From Ianthella basta (lineage: Eukaryota; Porifera; Demospongiae; Verongiida; Ianthellidae), in NCBI GenBank assembly GCA_964019415.1, contig OZ025889.1, positions 4,571,870-4,635,869 of the forward strand: DNA of 64,000 nucleotides. Reading direction: 5' to 3'. Shown piece by piece: positions 53,155 to 64,000 of the stretch; the stretch's first letter is position 1, and every line of letters starts with the position of its first letter. The notes beneath the pieces are model-generated. The model made no database searches. It worked only from the letters and a program-made list of their open reading frames with translations, and was not told where the DNA came from. The position numbers and the translations under genes were made by a program.

Positions 53155-55142
53155 TCACTGTAGTACTTCAGCATACTCATTACCAGGGCCAGTGCCTGTA
53201 ACAGTCCCTGGTGGTGGTTGACTAGGGCTCTGCTGCATGTTCTGAAAGGCAAAAAACACAAAGCATTGTAGTACTATGAAAGCACTACTTTGATCTTACA
53301 AGCAGTGCACACAAACACTCCTCCAAGAGCTCAATGTCTAAACTCAGCCATTCATTGATACAGCTTCCTAAATTGCCTTACATTCCACAGTGCACCCATA
53401 CAATGTGTCTGCCACACCCACAGCATAGCTACAAGTGATTCAGTTACTTAGTATACAGCACACAAGCAAGGCCACACCACACACAAAGAGGCCATTTTTA
53501 TTTTCGTGGAAGTTATTGGGCATGCTGAGTAGGTAATAGCTTGATTCTTCTTTGGATGCTTGAGCACACCATGAACACTTGACAATCCAATGCAATGTTT
53601 TGCCCACTCATGGTTCATCGGGCATACATTGAATTGTCAAGAGGCCCTTGTGAACCAGTAGGCATCCATGCAACTAAAGGGCTACAATAGACAACCACCA
53701 GTGAAGCGGACAGCCTCCTCACTGCGTGACAGCCTACTGTACTATCACTTCAGCAACACAGCCACTGATCAACAGCTACGAGGGGTGACAGAGGTCCCAA
53801 CACAGGTGACCATGACAGGTCAGTCACTTACAGTGTACTGTGCCTGCACTGAGAGCTGCTGGTAGTCCGGGGGTGGGGGAACACCTCTTGGTACGTTGTA
53901 CTCGGCATGGGTTTGAGGAGGAGGTCGATGCAGGTGATTGTACGCATGAGATGGGTTATACCCTGTTGAATAATCCAACGTCTCGTATCTACCCCCAGAT
54001 TGTTCAGGCACTGTCACCGTTTGATATGCTGTGTTTTCTGCTTTACGTGGAAAGTCATAGCCAGTAACATTGCCAGCAGAGTGCATCATTTCATAGCCCA
54101 ACTCAGCGTTAGTGACACTGACTGTTGACAGAGCAACTGCATGGATAGGGTTTTGAGAAAGTAAGCAGCATACAGCCAACACAGCAATGGAGTGTGGTGA
54201 GCTCTGAGTGCGACAAGGTCATGCAATGTTAGGACTGGGTCAGTCCCAAATACAGTTGAAATGAAACTGATTTAACTGTACTGAAACATGTAGTGCATAA
54301 TAGGTATATCATCAGCCGTAGGAGTAGCAACTCTTTTATACTGAGAAATGTTTAAACAGATCAGTTTCAGATCTTGCCAACTAGTGATTTCATTTTAGAT
54401 TCAGCATGATCCCCCTAGCCACTCAGGAACTTACAGCATACACTGATGGTACAATTTCTGCACACAAACCAAATACGTATGCGAGGCATAGTACAGTACT
54501 TGTAGCCAAAACTGCACATACATACAGTACTACCCGTGGCTGTGTGGTCTGTTATACATAATATCACTATATACAACAGTATACTGGTTGCTGTCATATA
54601 CATACACACTGTTGAATATACAGTATATACGTACATTTGCACAACTCGGAGCTACTCTGCAATTGGCCAACTGTAGGTTAACTGCTGGAACATCTGACGT
54701 GTGTGATTGTGTGTACGGTTGTAAGCTGTTCTCTCTCATACAGTAACTCACCCTGCTGGTGCCTTGGCTCCTGACCTGAGGCAACGACTGTAACTGATTT
54801 GCTGTTCCTTCGGCTGATGACCACCAACACACATACAAGCACAAGTGCTAGGATGACAGCCAACAAGAACAGGACAGCAAATAGACCAGACGTTGCCGCA
54901 GCAGCGTGGTAGGCAGACTGCCCAATCTGGGAGGAGGGTGGGGATGGGGGCAGGGTTGTGCTGCTAGGAGTAGTGGGGGGAGGTGATCCTGTGGAGGGTG
55001 TGAGTGTATTGAGAGAAAGAAAGTGCACTCAGCAGAGAAATGCATAAGCCAGGTAGTTCTTCACCAAGGTGCAGGTACAGGAATCTTTCCTTGTACACAC
55101 ACACACACACACACTCACACACACACTCATGCACACACACAG

Positions 55143-55220
<78 letters not shown>

Positions 55221-56260
55221 AAGGAGTAACTGGATTACCTTCTTCAGTGAAATTCAATCGAATCACTGGCCTTGTTAGTTCACTAATCACCGAACACGGC
55301 TCAGATCTTCTTTGAGACGGGTTCCAACAGTTGCTCAGAGTAACAGCAGGGCTGCCTGAATCATCCAGTACGGCTATGCTGACACCGTGTGACACTTCTC
55401 CGAGTGACAGCGACTCTGTAGGCGAAAGGCTTATCCCAAGGATATGCTCAGGTGAGACTTGCCGCGGTGTGGTCAGTGTAGCTGCTAAGGATACGACTAG
55501 TGGTTGTGAGACATAGTACCTCCCATTAGCATCAAGCATTAGATTTGGCTGAGTCATTGAAAATTCATCTACATTCAAGACTAGATTAATGGCAGTTTCA
55601 AGCATGTATTGAGAGCCTGTTAGCGAATAGAGCTGAACTTGCATCCTGAGTGTGGAGTTGTAGCGCACATCCGGGTTGAAATAGCCTGAGAAGTCAATAG
55701 CTGTTACTCTGCCAGAGCATTGAATGGTCATGTTTGGGAAAAGGTAAGTTCCACCAAGCAAATGTGGCTGGTCTTCACTGCCTTCAGGCAGCAGAGCTGG
55801 TGGGAATCCATGTAAACAATCTACGAAAGGGAGCATCACAGTATTAAACGGACAGTGTGAGAAAGTAGACTATGCAGTACAGTCAAACAAGCCAAGTGCG
55901 TACGTATGCCTATACCTTACGTAAAAGAATCATGTTACCTACCATAGGCTAGCTACGTAGCTACCTGTCTTATAGAACAGATTGCTGACACATACAGTCC
56001 GTAAACCTCCGCACAGCTGAAAGCAGACTGAGGTACATGCAGGAGTTGACAAGAGGCGTATCCACCCACAGAGTGCGAGTGCCACTCGCTAGAGCGGAAA
56101 ATGTGAGTAGACTCTACAGTCCTTGTGGCAATGACGGTCCGAAGCGTTCTCGCCGAATGGCTTGCTCGATACGGGTACAAGTACACTCACCTTGTGCAAT
56201 GCAGGCCCCGACGAAATAGACTACAAGGGACAGGAATAGGTGCTCTTTTGAGGCCGCCAT
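53155..56260 (-). CDS. receptor C: kinase-less receptor with tyrosine tail
   Basis: Exons: 56260-56191 signal peptide (MAASKEHLFLSLVVYFVG), 55820-55239 ectodomain, 54988-54752 stalk and helix, 54136-53832 tail, 53241-53155 terminal exon with TGA. The sum is 1281 nt, in frame, 426 aa. Ectodomain 24-217, helix about 250-275, tail with GYEMM, GYDFP, AYQTV, RYETLDYSTGY, AEYNVP, PPPPDY and C-terminal NEYAEVLQ. Nearly identical to receptor B at a constant offset of about 6,230 bases, introns included, so the duplication is recent. No tyrosine fits the strict ITIM pattern; YEMM fits the PI3-kinase SH2 pattern. Role as for receptor B. Splice donors are GTGAGT, GTAATC, GTGAGT and GTAAGT. Confidence 0.88.
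55094..55218. repeat. CA/GT microsatellite in receptor C intron 2
   Basis: Interrupted CA run in the 250-base intron after the ectodomain exon, as in A and B. Confidence 0.95.
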
Positions 56261-56768
56261 CTCCACAACAGTTCCTCTCGTTCAGTGCCCAGCCCCGCCC
56301 TGTTCTGTTGTACACGTTATGTATGCTGACGTAACCATATTTGGGTCCAAGCGCTTACATATACAGACTCGCACCTGCCCTCATCATGCAGCCTAAGACC
56401 ATAGTGCGTACATGGAGTGCGTGGGACTGTGCATTGATAGAAGACGCATGCACGTCATGACGTCATGATGCTATGACATCATTCTCTTATCAACCAACTA
56501 TACATCTATGCATGGATGTAAGAGTGTGCACTATATAATGCATTTGTATGATCTGTTTAGTACAAGCTCATGACTCATGACACGTGTTGCTATTTGTCTG
56601 TAGCAAACTGTACTATGTGAGTCTGTCGTTCATCTCAACTATTTCTTCAACAGCCTTCTTAAGTAGAAACTTGCCCATTTGCACATGTACAGAGAACTTC
56701 TTAGCTGGTGGCATATTGGTGGTGCATCACCCAGTGGTGTCTGACTCTCCACCTGATGCAGATCTGTA
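56261..56768. other. 5' flank of receptor C
   Basis: Matches the flanks of A and B for about the first 130 bases, then diverges. No exon seen; plus-strand open frames here have no recognisable content. Confidence 0.45.
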
Positions 56769-57116
56769 TCAGTCTACATTCTCACCACCACTCCCTTCCT
56801 GGCTATCTTCTCCAGCTACACTCTGCCCTTCATTCCCCCCACATGGCAGATCATCTTTGCAATCCCTAGTGCTGTGCCCTCCACCATCAACCTCTGCCAC
56901 CATTTCAAGCATATTTCCCTGACTATACCGTTTTCGCAGCCCTGGATAAAGTGCCTTGGCTCCATCAAGTGGACTCCGCAGAATGGACGCAGTTGGAGAG
57001 GCAGACTTGTCCTCCATGTCCCAACTCAGGATGGCATGTGATTCATTGCAAGACTCATGAAGTTCCTCGTGTAAGTGCACTGCTAAAAGTCCAGTCTCTC
57101 TTGAGGACAAGGGTTC
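56769..57116 (-). pseudogene. RTK C-terminal exon relic
   Basis: After an acceptor-like GTACAG the frame starts NPCPQERLDF, like [10 protein letters not shown] of the RTK last exon, then meets TAG. In another frame it continues LSWDMEDKSASPTASILRSP and ALYPGLRKRYSQGN, which aligns with the family's [18 protein letters not shown] and DLYQNLQFKY. So the exon is homologous but has a frame break, and runs on about 37 residues past the usual stop. No kinase exons lie upstream. Confidence 0.6.
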
Positions 57117-57304
57117 CTGTACATGTGCAGAATGTAACAGGCTACATCCTCAAGCACTGTCCAACACACAGGTGTATGCACACACACATGCACTCAGGAC
57201 ACCCATGCACAAGCACACCCACAGACACACCTCACACCCAGCCACCTCCCCACACATACGTGCGTACATGCACGCACACACATGTCCGCGTATCCCCGTC
57301 CCAG

Positions 57305-57410
57305 TCAAAATCCACATGGAGAGTCAGGCAGAAGGCCTTCAGCAGTTTTCCGTAGTCTACCTTGTACAATCCTTTCAAACACTTTGCCTACTACATCTAG
57401 GAGGCTAATT
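57305..57410 (-). pseudogene. LINE reverse transcriptase fragment
   Basis: The minus-strand translation [18 protein letters not shown]... followed by LLPDSPCGF resembles the RT segment of non-LTR retrotransposons (RGISLLSV..KVF.....QCGF). It is cut off by a CA microsatellite on the upstream side. Confidence 0.65.
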
Positions 57411-57417
57411 CCTTTCC

Positions 57418-57500
57418 ATGCACACACACACACACAAACACACACATGCACGCACACACACACACACACATGCACACACACACACGTGCACGCACACACC

Positions 57501-57574
<74 letters not shown>
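57418..57574. repeat. CA microsatellite
   Basis: Interrupted then pure CA repeat next to the LINE fragment. Confidence 0.95.
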
Positions 57575-57577
<3 letters not shown>

Positions 57578-57579
57578 CC

Positions 57580-58645
57580 AAGACTGCTGTCAAAATACTA
57601 GCTGTACATGCAGATTTCAAAATCTGTCAGATTTCTTAGGAATTCTGGGATTTCACTGGATTTCATGGATTTCACAAGATATGAGCAATGTGAACTATGA
57701 TCAATGCTAAGCCATGCAGGTAACATGCCATAGCTAAGTAGCTATACATAAATGTATAATCTACATACCTAGAATATACTGGCTATAAGTATTTAGCTGT
57801 AGCTAGCTACATCACCAAATCACAATGCAGTGTAAATATGGGAAATGAGCATCCCTTGTGATTCCAAAACAGTTGCAGCTTCCGTTGTGCTCACCTACAT
57901 AACTATAAATTATATCTCAGCATAAATTGCTGTGTGGCTACATCTGATTCCAGGGTAGCGGTGCATACTTAGATATAATGTACTAGCTGATTCTCAAAAG
58001 TGTTTTTACCATACATGTGTCAGTGCCAATGCTGCATGGGGCAGCTAGCTGCCCTAGTGCAATCTCCCAGTATATGATGCACTTATCTGAAAACTCCCAA
58101 GGGCCGTTAGCCTCACATGGCCAGCTACATCCTACCCTCCACTTCTTCTATTAATTGCATAACCCCCGCAGGAATGCTGTGCAATAGTGGAAGAGGGGAA
58201 AGGGTCTGGCTGTGGAAGACTAAAGGGCCGAGGGCTGACGTTGCCAACCATCTTTCTATGCTATATATACAATGCATCACATGGTTGCAACGTTATGGTT
58301 TAGTAATAAAGATGGTAAAACAATGATTTTTGCCATTGGACTGAGACAGCCATTAGCATGCATTCCTGCATGGTATTCCTAATTAACATCCTAATACAAT
58401 AGCAAAATACATATTATTGCACCAAACCATGGATGCATTCACTCATACAATGGAAATCCAAAATAGAATTTAATTTCATTAATTTTAAATGTAAGTTGCA
58501 TACAGGTGTGTTGTTCCTACAAAATCATACCAATTTTGTATATTAGTGTGTATATACATGGGTGTAGTGAGTACAGCACTATATACATGTATAGTTAATT
58601 ATTTAATCATTAATGATGCCACTGCTGTTGAAATTTACTGCAATG
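57580..58645. other. intergenic; part shared with 15.7-16.5 kb
   Basis: 57,580-58,200 shows nothing recognisable. From 58,205 the sequence matches the 3' flank of receptor A's alternative tail exon. Confidence 0.5.
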
Positions 58646-58915
58646 TTACTGCAAATAATCGGGTGTTTCCTGGTAAGCTGGATTAGACTGCATTTGCACA
58701 CTTGCACCAGTAGTAGTAGCACTGAGACCAATAGATTCATAAATGGGCTCGCTATCTTCCTGTGCCACAGCTGGATTAATTGCTACGTTCTGACTTCTGT
58801 CACTACTCTCATGATCAATAGACTGGGGGGATTGGAAAGGAATGGGTTGTTTTACAGCCATTTTTGTGAAAATATGCACAATGAGTCCAGTTACTATGGC
58901 AATGACTACGGTCCG
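58646..58915 (-). pseudogene. orphan alternative transmembrane/tail exon
   Basis: Paralog of receptor A's last exon: TVVIAIVTGLIVHIFTK helix, tail with IYESIGL, SNPAYQE and DYLQ, stop TAA. Homology stops within the N-terminal half of the helix near 58,915, so the acceptor and the start of the membrane segment are lost. An ATG about 30 bases upstream gives an open frame without signal or ectodomain. Probably a source or sister copy of the exon captured by receptor A. Confidence 0.65.
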
Positions 58916-59455
58916 TGTACCTTTGTGCCAATCCATTCTCAATTCCTACCCCATGAATTGGAAGTTGAAAATGGCCGATTCTCAACTTTCTGTCAGAATT
59001 GGAAAACAGCAAAACCGGGAGACTCCGATTCGCAATAAAATGGAACTGCTCGGACAACGTGATCGTTGATTTACCATGTCGTGAAGTTGAAAGTGCGTGC
59101 TGAGCCAGGATTGTTTTCTGAAAGGCAGCGTGAATCCTGTGGTTCTGAAAGGCAGCGGTCCGGGGTGGAGGCGCTTCTTGGGACCTTTCCCCGGCGTTAA
59201 GGTCTCTGCCGGCCTCATCGCTTCTGTGTAGCGTCACCTGTTATAGCGTCGCAATCTTGTGTCCCGCAGATGTGTGCGTGTATACCCGTGTCCCCCTTGC
59301 AAGCCTCTCAAGATCGTGGACGTCTGCACAGAAAGTGTCCTCTTGCGCGCTGCGCAGTGAGGGATCCGATTCCCCTTCCTGACGGCACCGTTCTTCCACA
59401 GTCGACGGCGAGTGGCCTCGATCGGTTGAGAGGTTGCTAGAAAGCTTCAGGAGTT
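58916..59455. other. CpG-rich stretch without recognised gene
   Basis: GC- and CpG-richer than the surroundings, with two similar AAAGGCAGCG(T/G) blocks near 59,120-59,156. Minus-strand open frames here have no recognisable domain. Confidence 0.4.
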
Positions 59456-59539
59456 GTGTCGGTAGGTGGGTGGGTGTGCGCGTGTGTGTGTCTAGGTTTT
59501 GTGGGTATGTTTGTGATTAGCCTCTGCTTTATCGTATTA

Positions 59540-59541
<2 letters not shown>

Positions 59542-59626
<85 letters not shown>

Positions 59627-59633
59627 GTGTGTT

Positions 59634-59678
<45 letters not shown>
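59542..59678. repeat. GT microsatellite
   Basis: Long GT run with two TTTGCGT interruptions. Confidence 0.95.
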
Positions 59679-59680
<2 letters not shown>

Positions 59681-60996
59681 CCGTGCGTGCTTGAGCGTGC
59701 GTCTGGAGAGCATGTATTTGTATGTGTCCATGCACACACAGGCCTATATGCATGTTTTGTGTGTGTGAATGAGTTAAGTGCTTGTGCAAATGTCCTGTGC
59801 ATCTGCTACAGCATGTTGCATTTCACGTGAGACGCCGTGGGTGCATACTACGTGTGTGTGTGTGCGTGCGTGTGTGTGTGTACACTCTAAAACCTTGATG
59901 GAAGAGTGCAGAGATCATGCATGCAAGAGGCCGTGTGTTGGTGTGGGGGGGGGGGGGTGTACATGTGCTCGCACATGTGCATATTTCCAGTCATGTATCT
60001 ACTTGAATTTGCTGTATAGGAATGTGTGTGCAATCGTGGGTATTGGTGTGTGTGTGTGGGTGGGTGGGTGGGTCGGTGTATGTGTATGTGTGTGATGTTG
60101 TGCCTGTTGCTGTGCTGGTGCATGCGTGCCTTTGAGTGGAAGGGTACTGATATTAGTGTTATGAGTGTGTGGGATTATGGCAGTGTGTTTGTGAATATTG
60201 TTGGTGTTACTGTCGTGTGTGCATAGAGTGCATGTTTTCTGTGTGTGCATGTGTTGATGTGTGATTGCGCAACATGACTGTGCAAATGTCCTGTGCATAC
60301 TGAAGCTACGTGTGCATCTGTGCAATGTTGCGTTAGTGGGTGCATAATATTGTAAGTGAGTAAGTGTGGCTCTTGATGTGTTGGGAAGCAGGTATGGTTG
60401 TAATTGTGTTGGCATTGCTGGGCAATCAGTGCTGTGAGGTTGGATGGTTCAGTGGGTGTTTGTGAATGGTATGGGATGGGGAAGTGTGGTTGCTGGGCTG
60501 CACTGCACTGATGAGGGCCAACAGCCCGAAACATCCATCTGGGTGTCTGCAGTTTGCCAAGATGACGAGATTGCATTTATACATATACAAGGCATGTGCA
60601 AGTGGAGTCTGAAGCGTGTCATGAGTAATCGCATAAGGCATTATGCGACATGTGCATGTGTCCGTGCGTGCTTGAGCGTGCATCCGTAAAGCATGTATTT
60701 GTATGTGTGCATGCATGCACAGGTCTACTTATATGCATGTTTTGTGTGTGTGAATGAGTTAAGTGTTTATGCAAATGTCCTGTGCATCTGCTACAGCATG
60801 TTGCATTTCACGTGAGGTGCTGTGGGTGTATACTATTGTGAGTGACTCTGTGTGTGTGTGTGCTTGTGTCTGTGCGCGTGCGTGTGTGTGATTGTGCGTA
60901 CACTCTAAAACCTTGATGCAAGAGTGCAAAGATCATGCATGCAAGAGTCCGTGTGTTGGTGTGGGTGGGGGGGGGGGGTGTACATGTGTTCGCACA
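59681..60996. repeat. 981-bp-period direct repeat, about 1.3 units
   Basis: 59,681-59,974 and 60,662-60,995 match closely (CGTGCGTGCTTGAGCGTGC, CATGTTGCATTTCACGTGAG, TACACTCTAAAACCTTGATG, a poly-G run, then GTGTACATGTG). The unit between them holds a hammerhead ribozyme at 60,502-60,553. No protein-coding content. Confidence 0.8.
60502..60553 (+). ncRNA. type I hammerhead ribozyme
   Basis: In order: stem I 5' strand ACTGCA (60502-60507); core CTGATGA (60508-60514); stem II GGGC/GCCC with loop CAACA; core GAA (60528-60530); stem III ACATCC/GGGTGT with loop ATCT and one G-U pair; cleavage triplet GTC ending at 60547; stem I 3' strand TGCAGT (60548-60553), a perfect complement of the 5' strand. 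All conserved core bases are present. Self-cleavage is predicted after C60547. Animal hammerheads usually occur in Penelope-like elements, retrozymes or satellites; here the host is a GT-rich 981-bp repeat. Confidence 0.88.
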
Positions 60997-61130
60997 AGTA
61001 CAACTTTGTATCATCGCCAGATTCAGGACATATATATGGACGACTTTGAAATATAATGCACCCATGTTTAATTAAGCAACTGTTACAAATTCACAAGAGC
61101 ATGATAGCATGTAGTAAATTATATGGAGTG

Positions 61131-62681
61131 TCAGTGGTCGACTGTAGAGGACCTTGCTAATCGTTGTGTGATAGACATGAAGTACTTCAGGCCATCTCTA
61201 AATAAACTTTCGTCACCATTGGCTGCGGCTTGAAAGATCTGCTGACATTCTGGATATTTTCTGGAAAATTCTTCCTGTCGAATAATTTTATGAGATGGAG
61301 ACAAAGGGTCAGTTCCAAACACAGGAACAAGTTTAAGTTGACCACCCATAGTGTGGTAGCGAGAGATAGCTTCATCAGGGGTTAGCACTATCCTATCGGG
61401 CACCTTTGCCACACTATTTTTCTCCTGCATTCTGATGTTGGGGATTCCTTTTCCTGCAAAGATGCATATGATGTTTGTACACAATTATCACAATTATAAA
61501 CCTATTCAACAGATATAGAAAAGCTTGTATGCTTAATATATACATGCATAGTATGCATCATTACTCACCTGGAATAGGGTGCTCATTCCATGCCTGGACA
61601 GCTTGCACAGCTCCTGCATTTGCCACCTGTATAGTGAACCGAGATACACAATAGCGATCTAGTGGTGAATCCATGTCTATGATTCCTTCTTCTTCCATCT
61701 TGATTAGAATGTTTTTCAGAGGATAGTTCACACGTCCATTTATTTCAACCCATATTCTTTCTACAGGATGATTCTGCATAAGGGAATAAGTTTCAGGTTA
61801 AATATAACTTGTTTGAGGTAAATGTGTCTAATTCGTCACCTGCTTTGATGTGGTTTGCAAGTGAGGTGCCCTGGAAGTATTATTTCGATATTGTGCAAGC
61901 TCTTCTTGAACAAATAGGCCTAATACCCACTCCATTCCTTTGTCCACTCTGATTTGGTCCCATATTCCATGTTCAAGCATTACTGGTCTACAAGTATTAC
62001 ACACACATGCACACACACTTCACAAATGTACACATCAATCTAGGCACACAGGTACATCGAAGTATATACGCAATAAAACATCAATTGCTCACATGTCATC
62101 ATGAAAACGCATAAAATATAGTACCTGAATATGTGTTTGTAGATTTCAACGGTGTTCTTCACCGGCATTGTTGCGAATGCGACAATCTTCCCACTAAACC
62201 CATCAACTGCACAGATGTGAGTTACTCCATACATGACCATCTTCTCGTTTTGATCGACGTGTAATTTGTGGCCAAAGTAACTAGCGTAATAGGGAATGGG
62301 ATTAAGTAGCTTGGCAGTATTTGCCTGTCTCCTACGGTGATAGGCAGGATTGCAATAAGGCATCACAGCGGCTATCTGTCTTTGGCCGACTCTGATTCCA
62401 TTAGTGGCCAGAAAACCTTTCATGGTCTTCCTACCGTAGGTCGGTCCTACCCTACCAATTGCAGAAGTTACAACTTGACTCAACTCCACTGGACCTAGTC
62501 GGGATGTGCCGTGAATGTCATTGGAAACACAGAAACGTTGTACGCTGCGAGCACTGAGTCCCCTCATGCCAGGAAAGTCAATCTTGAGCTCTTCGCTTAT
62601 CTGCTGGTAACTCTTGCGATCCACTTCTACCATATTCCTTATAGTTTTCTCCATGTCAGGTATACCTTCGAGTGTAGCCAT
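61131..62681 (-). CDS. DDE integrase-like protein (rve superfamily)
   Basis: Exons: 62681-62125, 61987-61840, 61773-61569, 61453-61131 (TGA). The sum is 1233 nt, in frame, 410 aa. Residues about 20-60 look like a helix-turn-helix (SYQQISEELKIDFPG, LSARSVQRFC). Then an integrase core: LHVDQN (D143), a CAVDGFSGKIVAFA strand, RVDKGMEW (D201) and HPVERIW (E240), giving D-57-D-38-E spacing close to retroviral-type integrases. The C-terminal part (KVPDRIVLTPDEA...) is unrecognised. Intact frame, three GT-AG introns and no visible transposon ends suggest a domesticated or host-resident gene rather than a fresh transposon, which is inference. Integrases of this fold cut and join DNA in the nucleus; activity here is untested. 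It starts 167 bases from a plus-strand candidate gene. Confidence 0.85.
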
Positions 62682-62848
62682 GCTTCAACTGCTTTGCGCC
62701 TAGTCTCACGTAGCCGCGCGCCAGCCCGCCCGCGCCCGCGTACACACTTTCCGTCAGAACTTAATTTACGCATCTATATAATATAATACATACAGTGAAG
62801 TTATACAGTCTCACAAGTTATCTTGTTCGTTTGCTATTCTGGTTGACG
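62682..62848. promoter_or_regulatory. possible bidirectional promoter
   Basis: A 167-base spacer between the integrase ATG on the minus strand and a plus-strand ATG, with a CpG-dense block (CGCGCGCCAGCCCGCCCGCG) on the integrase side and an AT-rich block on the other. Confidence 0.4.
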
Positions 62849-63855
62849 ATGGCGGGGCGATCCATCAGATCCGTTATCTTGGCGAGAGGCAGACAAGAAG
62901 TGCAAGTGTTGTGCTCCCAAGTAACCACGGAGGTGCTGGCACGTTTGTTTAAGGTAAATAGGGGTGCATGTGCTACCCTTAGCCATTGATTTCGTAGTTG
63001 TAGCTAGCTGGCTGCATGCATATGTAAAGCAATTTATGCCGTAAATTCGTGCTTGGAGGCGAGTTCCCCGTAATACCACGAAAGAAGCAACAAAAGTGGC
63101 ATTCCTTCGAAACACAGCAGAAAGCAGACTGGCGCGGTTAACTGTCTGTAAGCATGAACGCCAGTCGGCATGATTCCCAGCACGGTATTTATATACGTAG
63201 CATATTCACAACGATTTACCACGGCTTGCTTCAATAGGTGTTACTCGTGAACGCGGCCGTATAATGACTCGCGAGCCGACAGTCACAAATTCTGTATACC
63301 TTCAATGGACGCTATTTTGTGAGAACTTGGCTCCCATAGCTAGCTGTCATGCTGACAGATAGCCATTCCTATCGTTAGCGCATTCTTTATCAGCTCGTCC
63401 GTGCGCAATACGTGTCCACGTCAGTGGTCATATTGTATAGCGATTCGCAACGATTTAGTGCTAGTCATCGGTCAGATTCACTCTTTCGCGCTCGTACTCT
63501 ACCAGTTCGTAGCCGAAATCTACTCTTGCTCTACCTCCCTGTCGACGACGGCATGGGGTCCCCATTTTCACGCGCGGGTCCCCATGTAATTCTACGTAGA
63601 TATAGGGACGGGGTCCCCAATTCTATATCTGGGGTGCTGTCTTTAATTACTCTGCTAAATGGCTGCAAATGCAACAGGATATACCTTGCTTCTTGGATGG
63701 AATGCATGACATGGTACGTGCATGTGTATTTCAAGTTGTTGTTGATGATCACACTGCAGCAGGCCTGCATCCTAATTGGTCCTGGGAATGATCTAGAACT
63801 TACACCACCCCCACCCATACTAAACATCCTCTATATAGAACCTGCACATGCAAAG
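62849..63855 (+). CDS. candidate gene start, product unknown
   Basis: ATG at 62849 opens MAGRSIRSVILARGRQEVQV... for 35 codons to an AAG|GTAAAT donor at 62953. Possible continuations in phase 0 are 63678-63713 (DIPCFLDGMHDM, then GTACGT) and 63736 or 63760 to 63855 (LQQACILIGPGNDLELTP, then GTAACA). Together they give an open frame of 87 codons that would run past the right side of the window. I recognise no domain. The first exon is the best supported part; the later ones are guesses from splice consensus only. Confidence 0.35.
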
Positions 63856-64000
63856 GTAACACTGCAGCTATAATATTATATATAATTATAGCACCTCTAC
63901 ACTGCAGTCAACAGAATTATTTTGTCATGCGCATGCACAACCCTTGCTGCCAACTGTGATGGTAACCGACTGGCAGGTTGGAGTCACAACCCCCTTGCTG
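63856..64000. other. right edge, nothing recognised
   Basis: AT-rich then mixed sequence. It may be intron of the plus-strand candidate. Confidence 0.3.

Noticed and set aside
58815-59237. Minus-strand open frame of 140 residues upstream of the orphan tail exon
   Set aside because: It is in a different frame from the tail exon, has no domain or signal peptide, and lies across a homology break.

Overview
Origin. The window reads as animal genomic DNA, most likely from a sponge (demosponge). The genes are split by many GT-AG introns, there are long CA/GT microsatellites, and the coding content is dominated by tandem tyrosine-kinase receptors whose extracellular part I cannot match to any common domain. 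The sponge assignment is an inference from receptor style, not a database result.

Layout. Almost everything from 0.6 to 57 kb is one minus-strand receptor cluster. (1) Three receptor tyrosine kinase (RTK) genes with matching intron positions: RTK1 (13,676 down to 2,103), RTK2 (37,241 to 29,948) and RTK3 (46,541 to 39,035). RTK2 and RTK3 assemble without a frame break into 803 and 807 residues. They lie in an approximately 9.09-kb tandem duplication. RTK1 carries two ectodomain exons in series, a decayed sixth exon that can be skipped in frame, and NFG in place of the DFG motif. (2) Three kinase-less transmembrane receptors with a related ectodomain: receptor A (19,683 to 16,536), B (50,032 to 46,931) and C (56,260 to 53,155). 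B and C are a 6.23-kb tandem pair with tyrosine-rich tails. A has lost that tail and is spliced in frame to a different transmembrane/tail exon. (3) Broken copies lie between them: an ectodomain/tail fusion at 675-1062, a decayed transmembrane exon near 10.9 kb, an orphan first exon at 28.2 kb, orphan tail exons at 14.8, 15.6, 28.9 and 38.1 kb, an orphan transmembrane/tail exon at 58.7 kb, and an RTK C-terminal exon relic near 57 kb.

How the genes fit together. Ectodomain and transmembrane exons all start and end in phase 1, so each can be duplicated, skipped or swapped without breaking the frame. The cluster shows the products of that: kinase, probable pseudokinase, kinase-less and alternative-tail receptors sharing one ectodomain family. 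This resembles paired immune or allorecognition receptor clusters, but the function is inference.

The rest. 20.7-29 kb is repeat-rich. It holds an interstitial telomere-like tract, nested inverted repeats, a 2-kb insertion, a perfect 93-bp palindrome whose empty site is also in the window, and Penelope-like reverse transcriptase relics. 59.4-61.0 kb is GT-rich and contains a textbook type I hammerhead ribozyme at 60,502-60,553. 61,131-62,681 is an intact four-exon DDE integrase-like gene (410 aa), head-to-head with a possible plus-strand gene. A 200-N gap at 8801-9000 looks like an assembly artefact.

Exon boundaries were read by eye from splice consensus, phase and comparison between paralogs; no transcript data were available.
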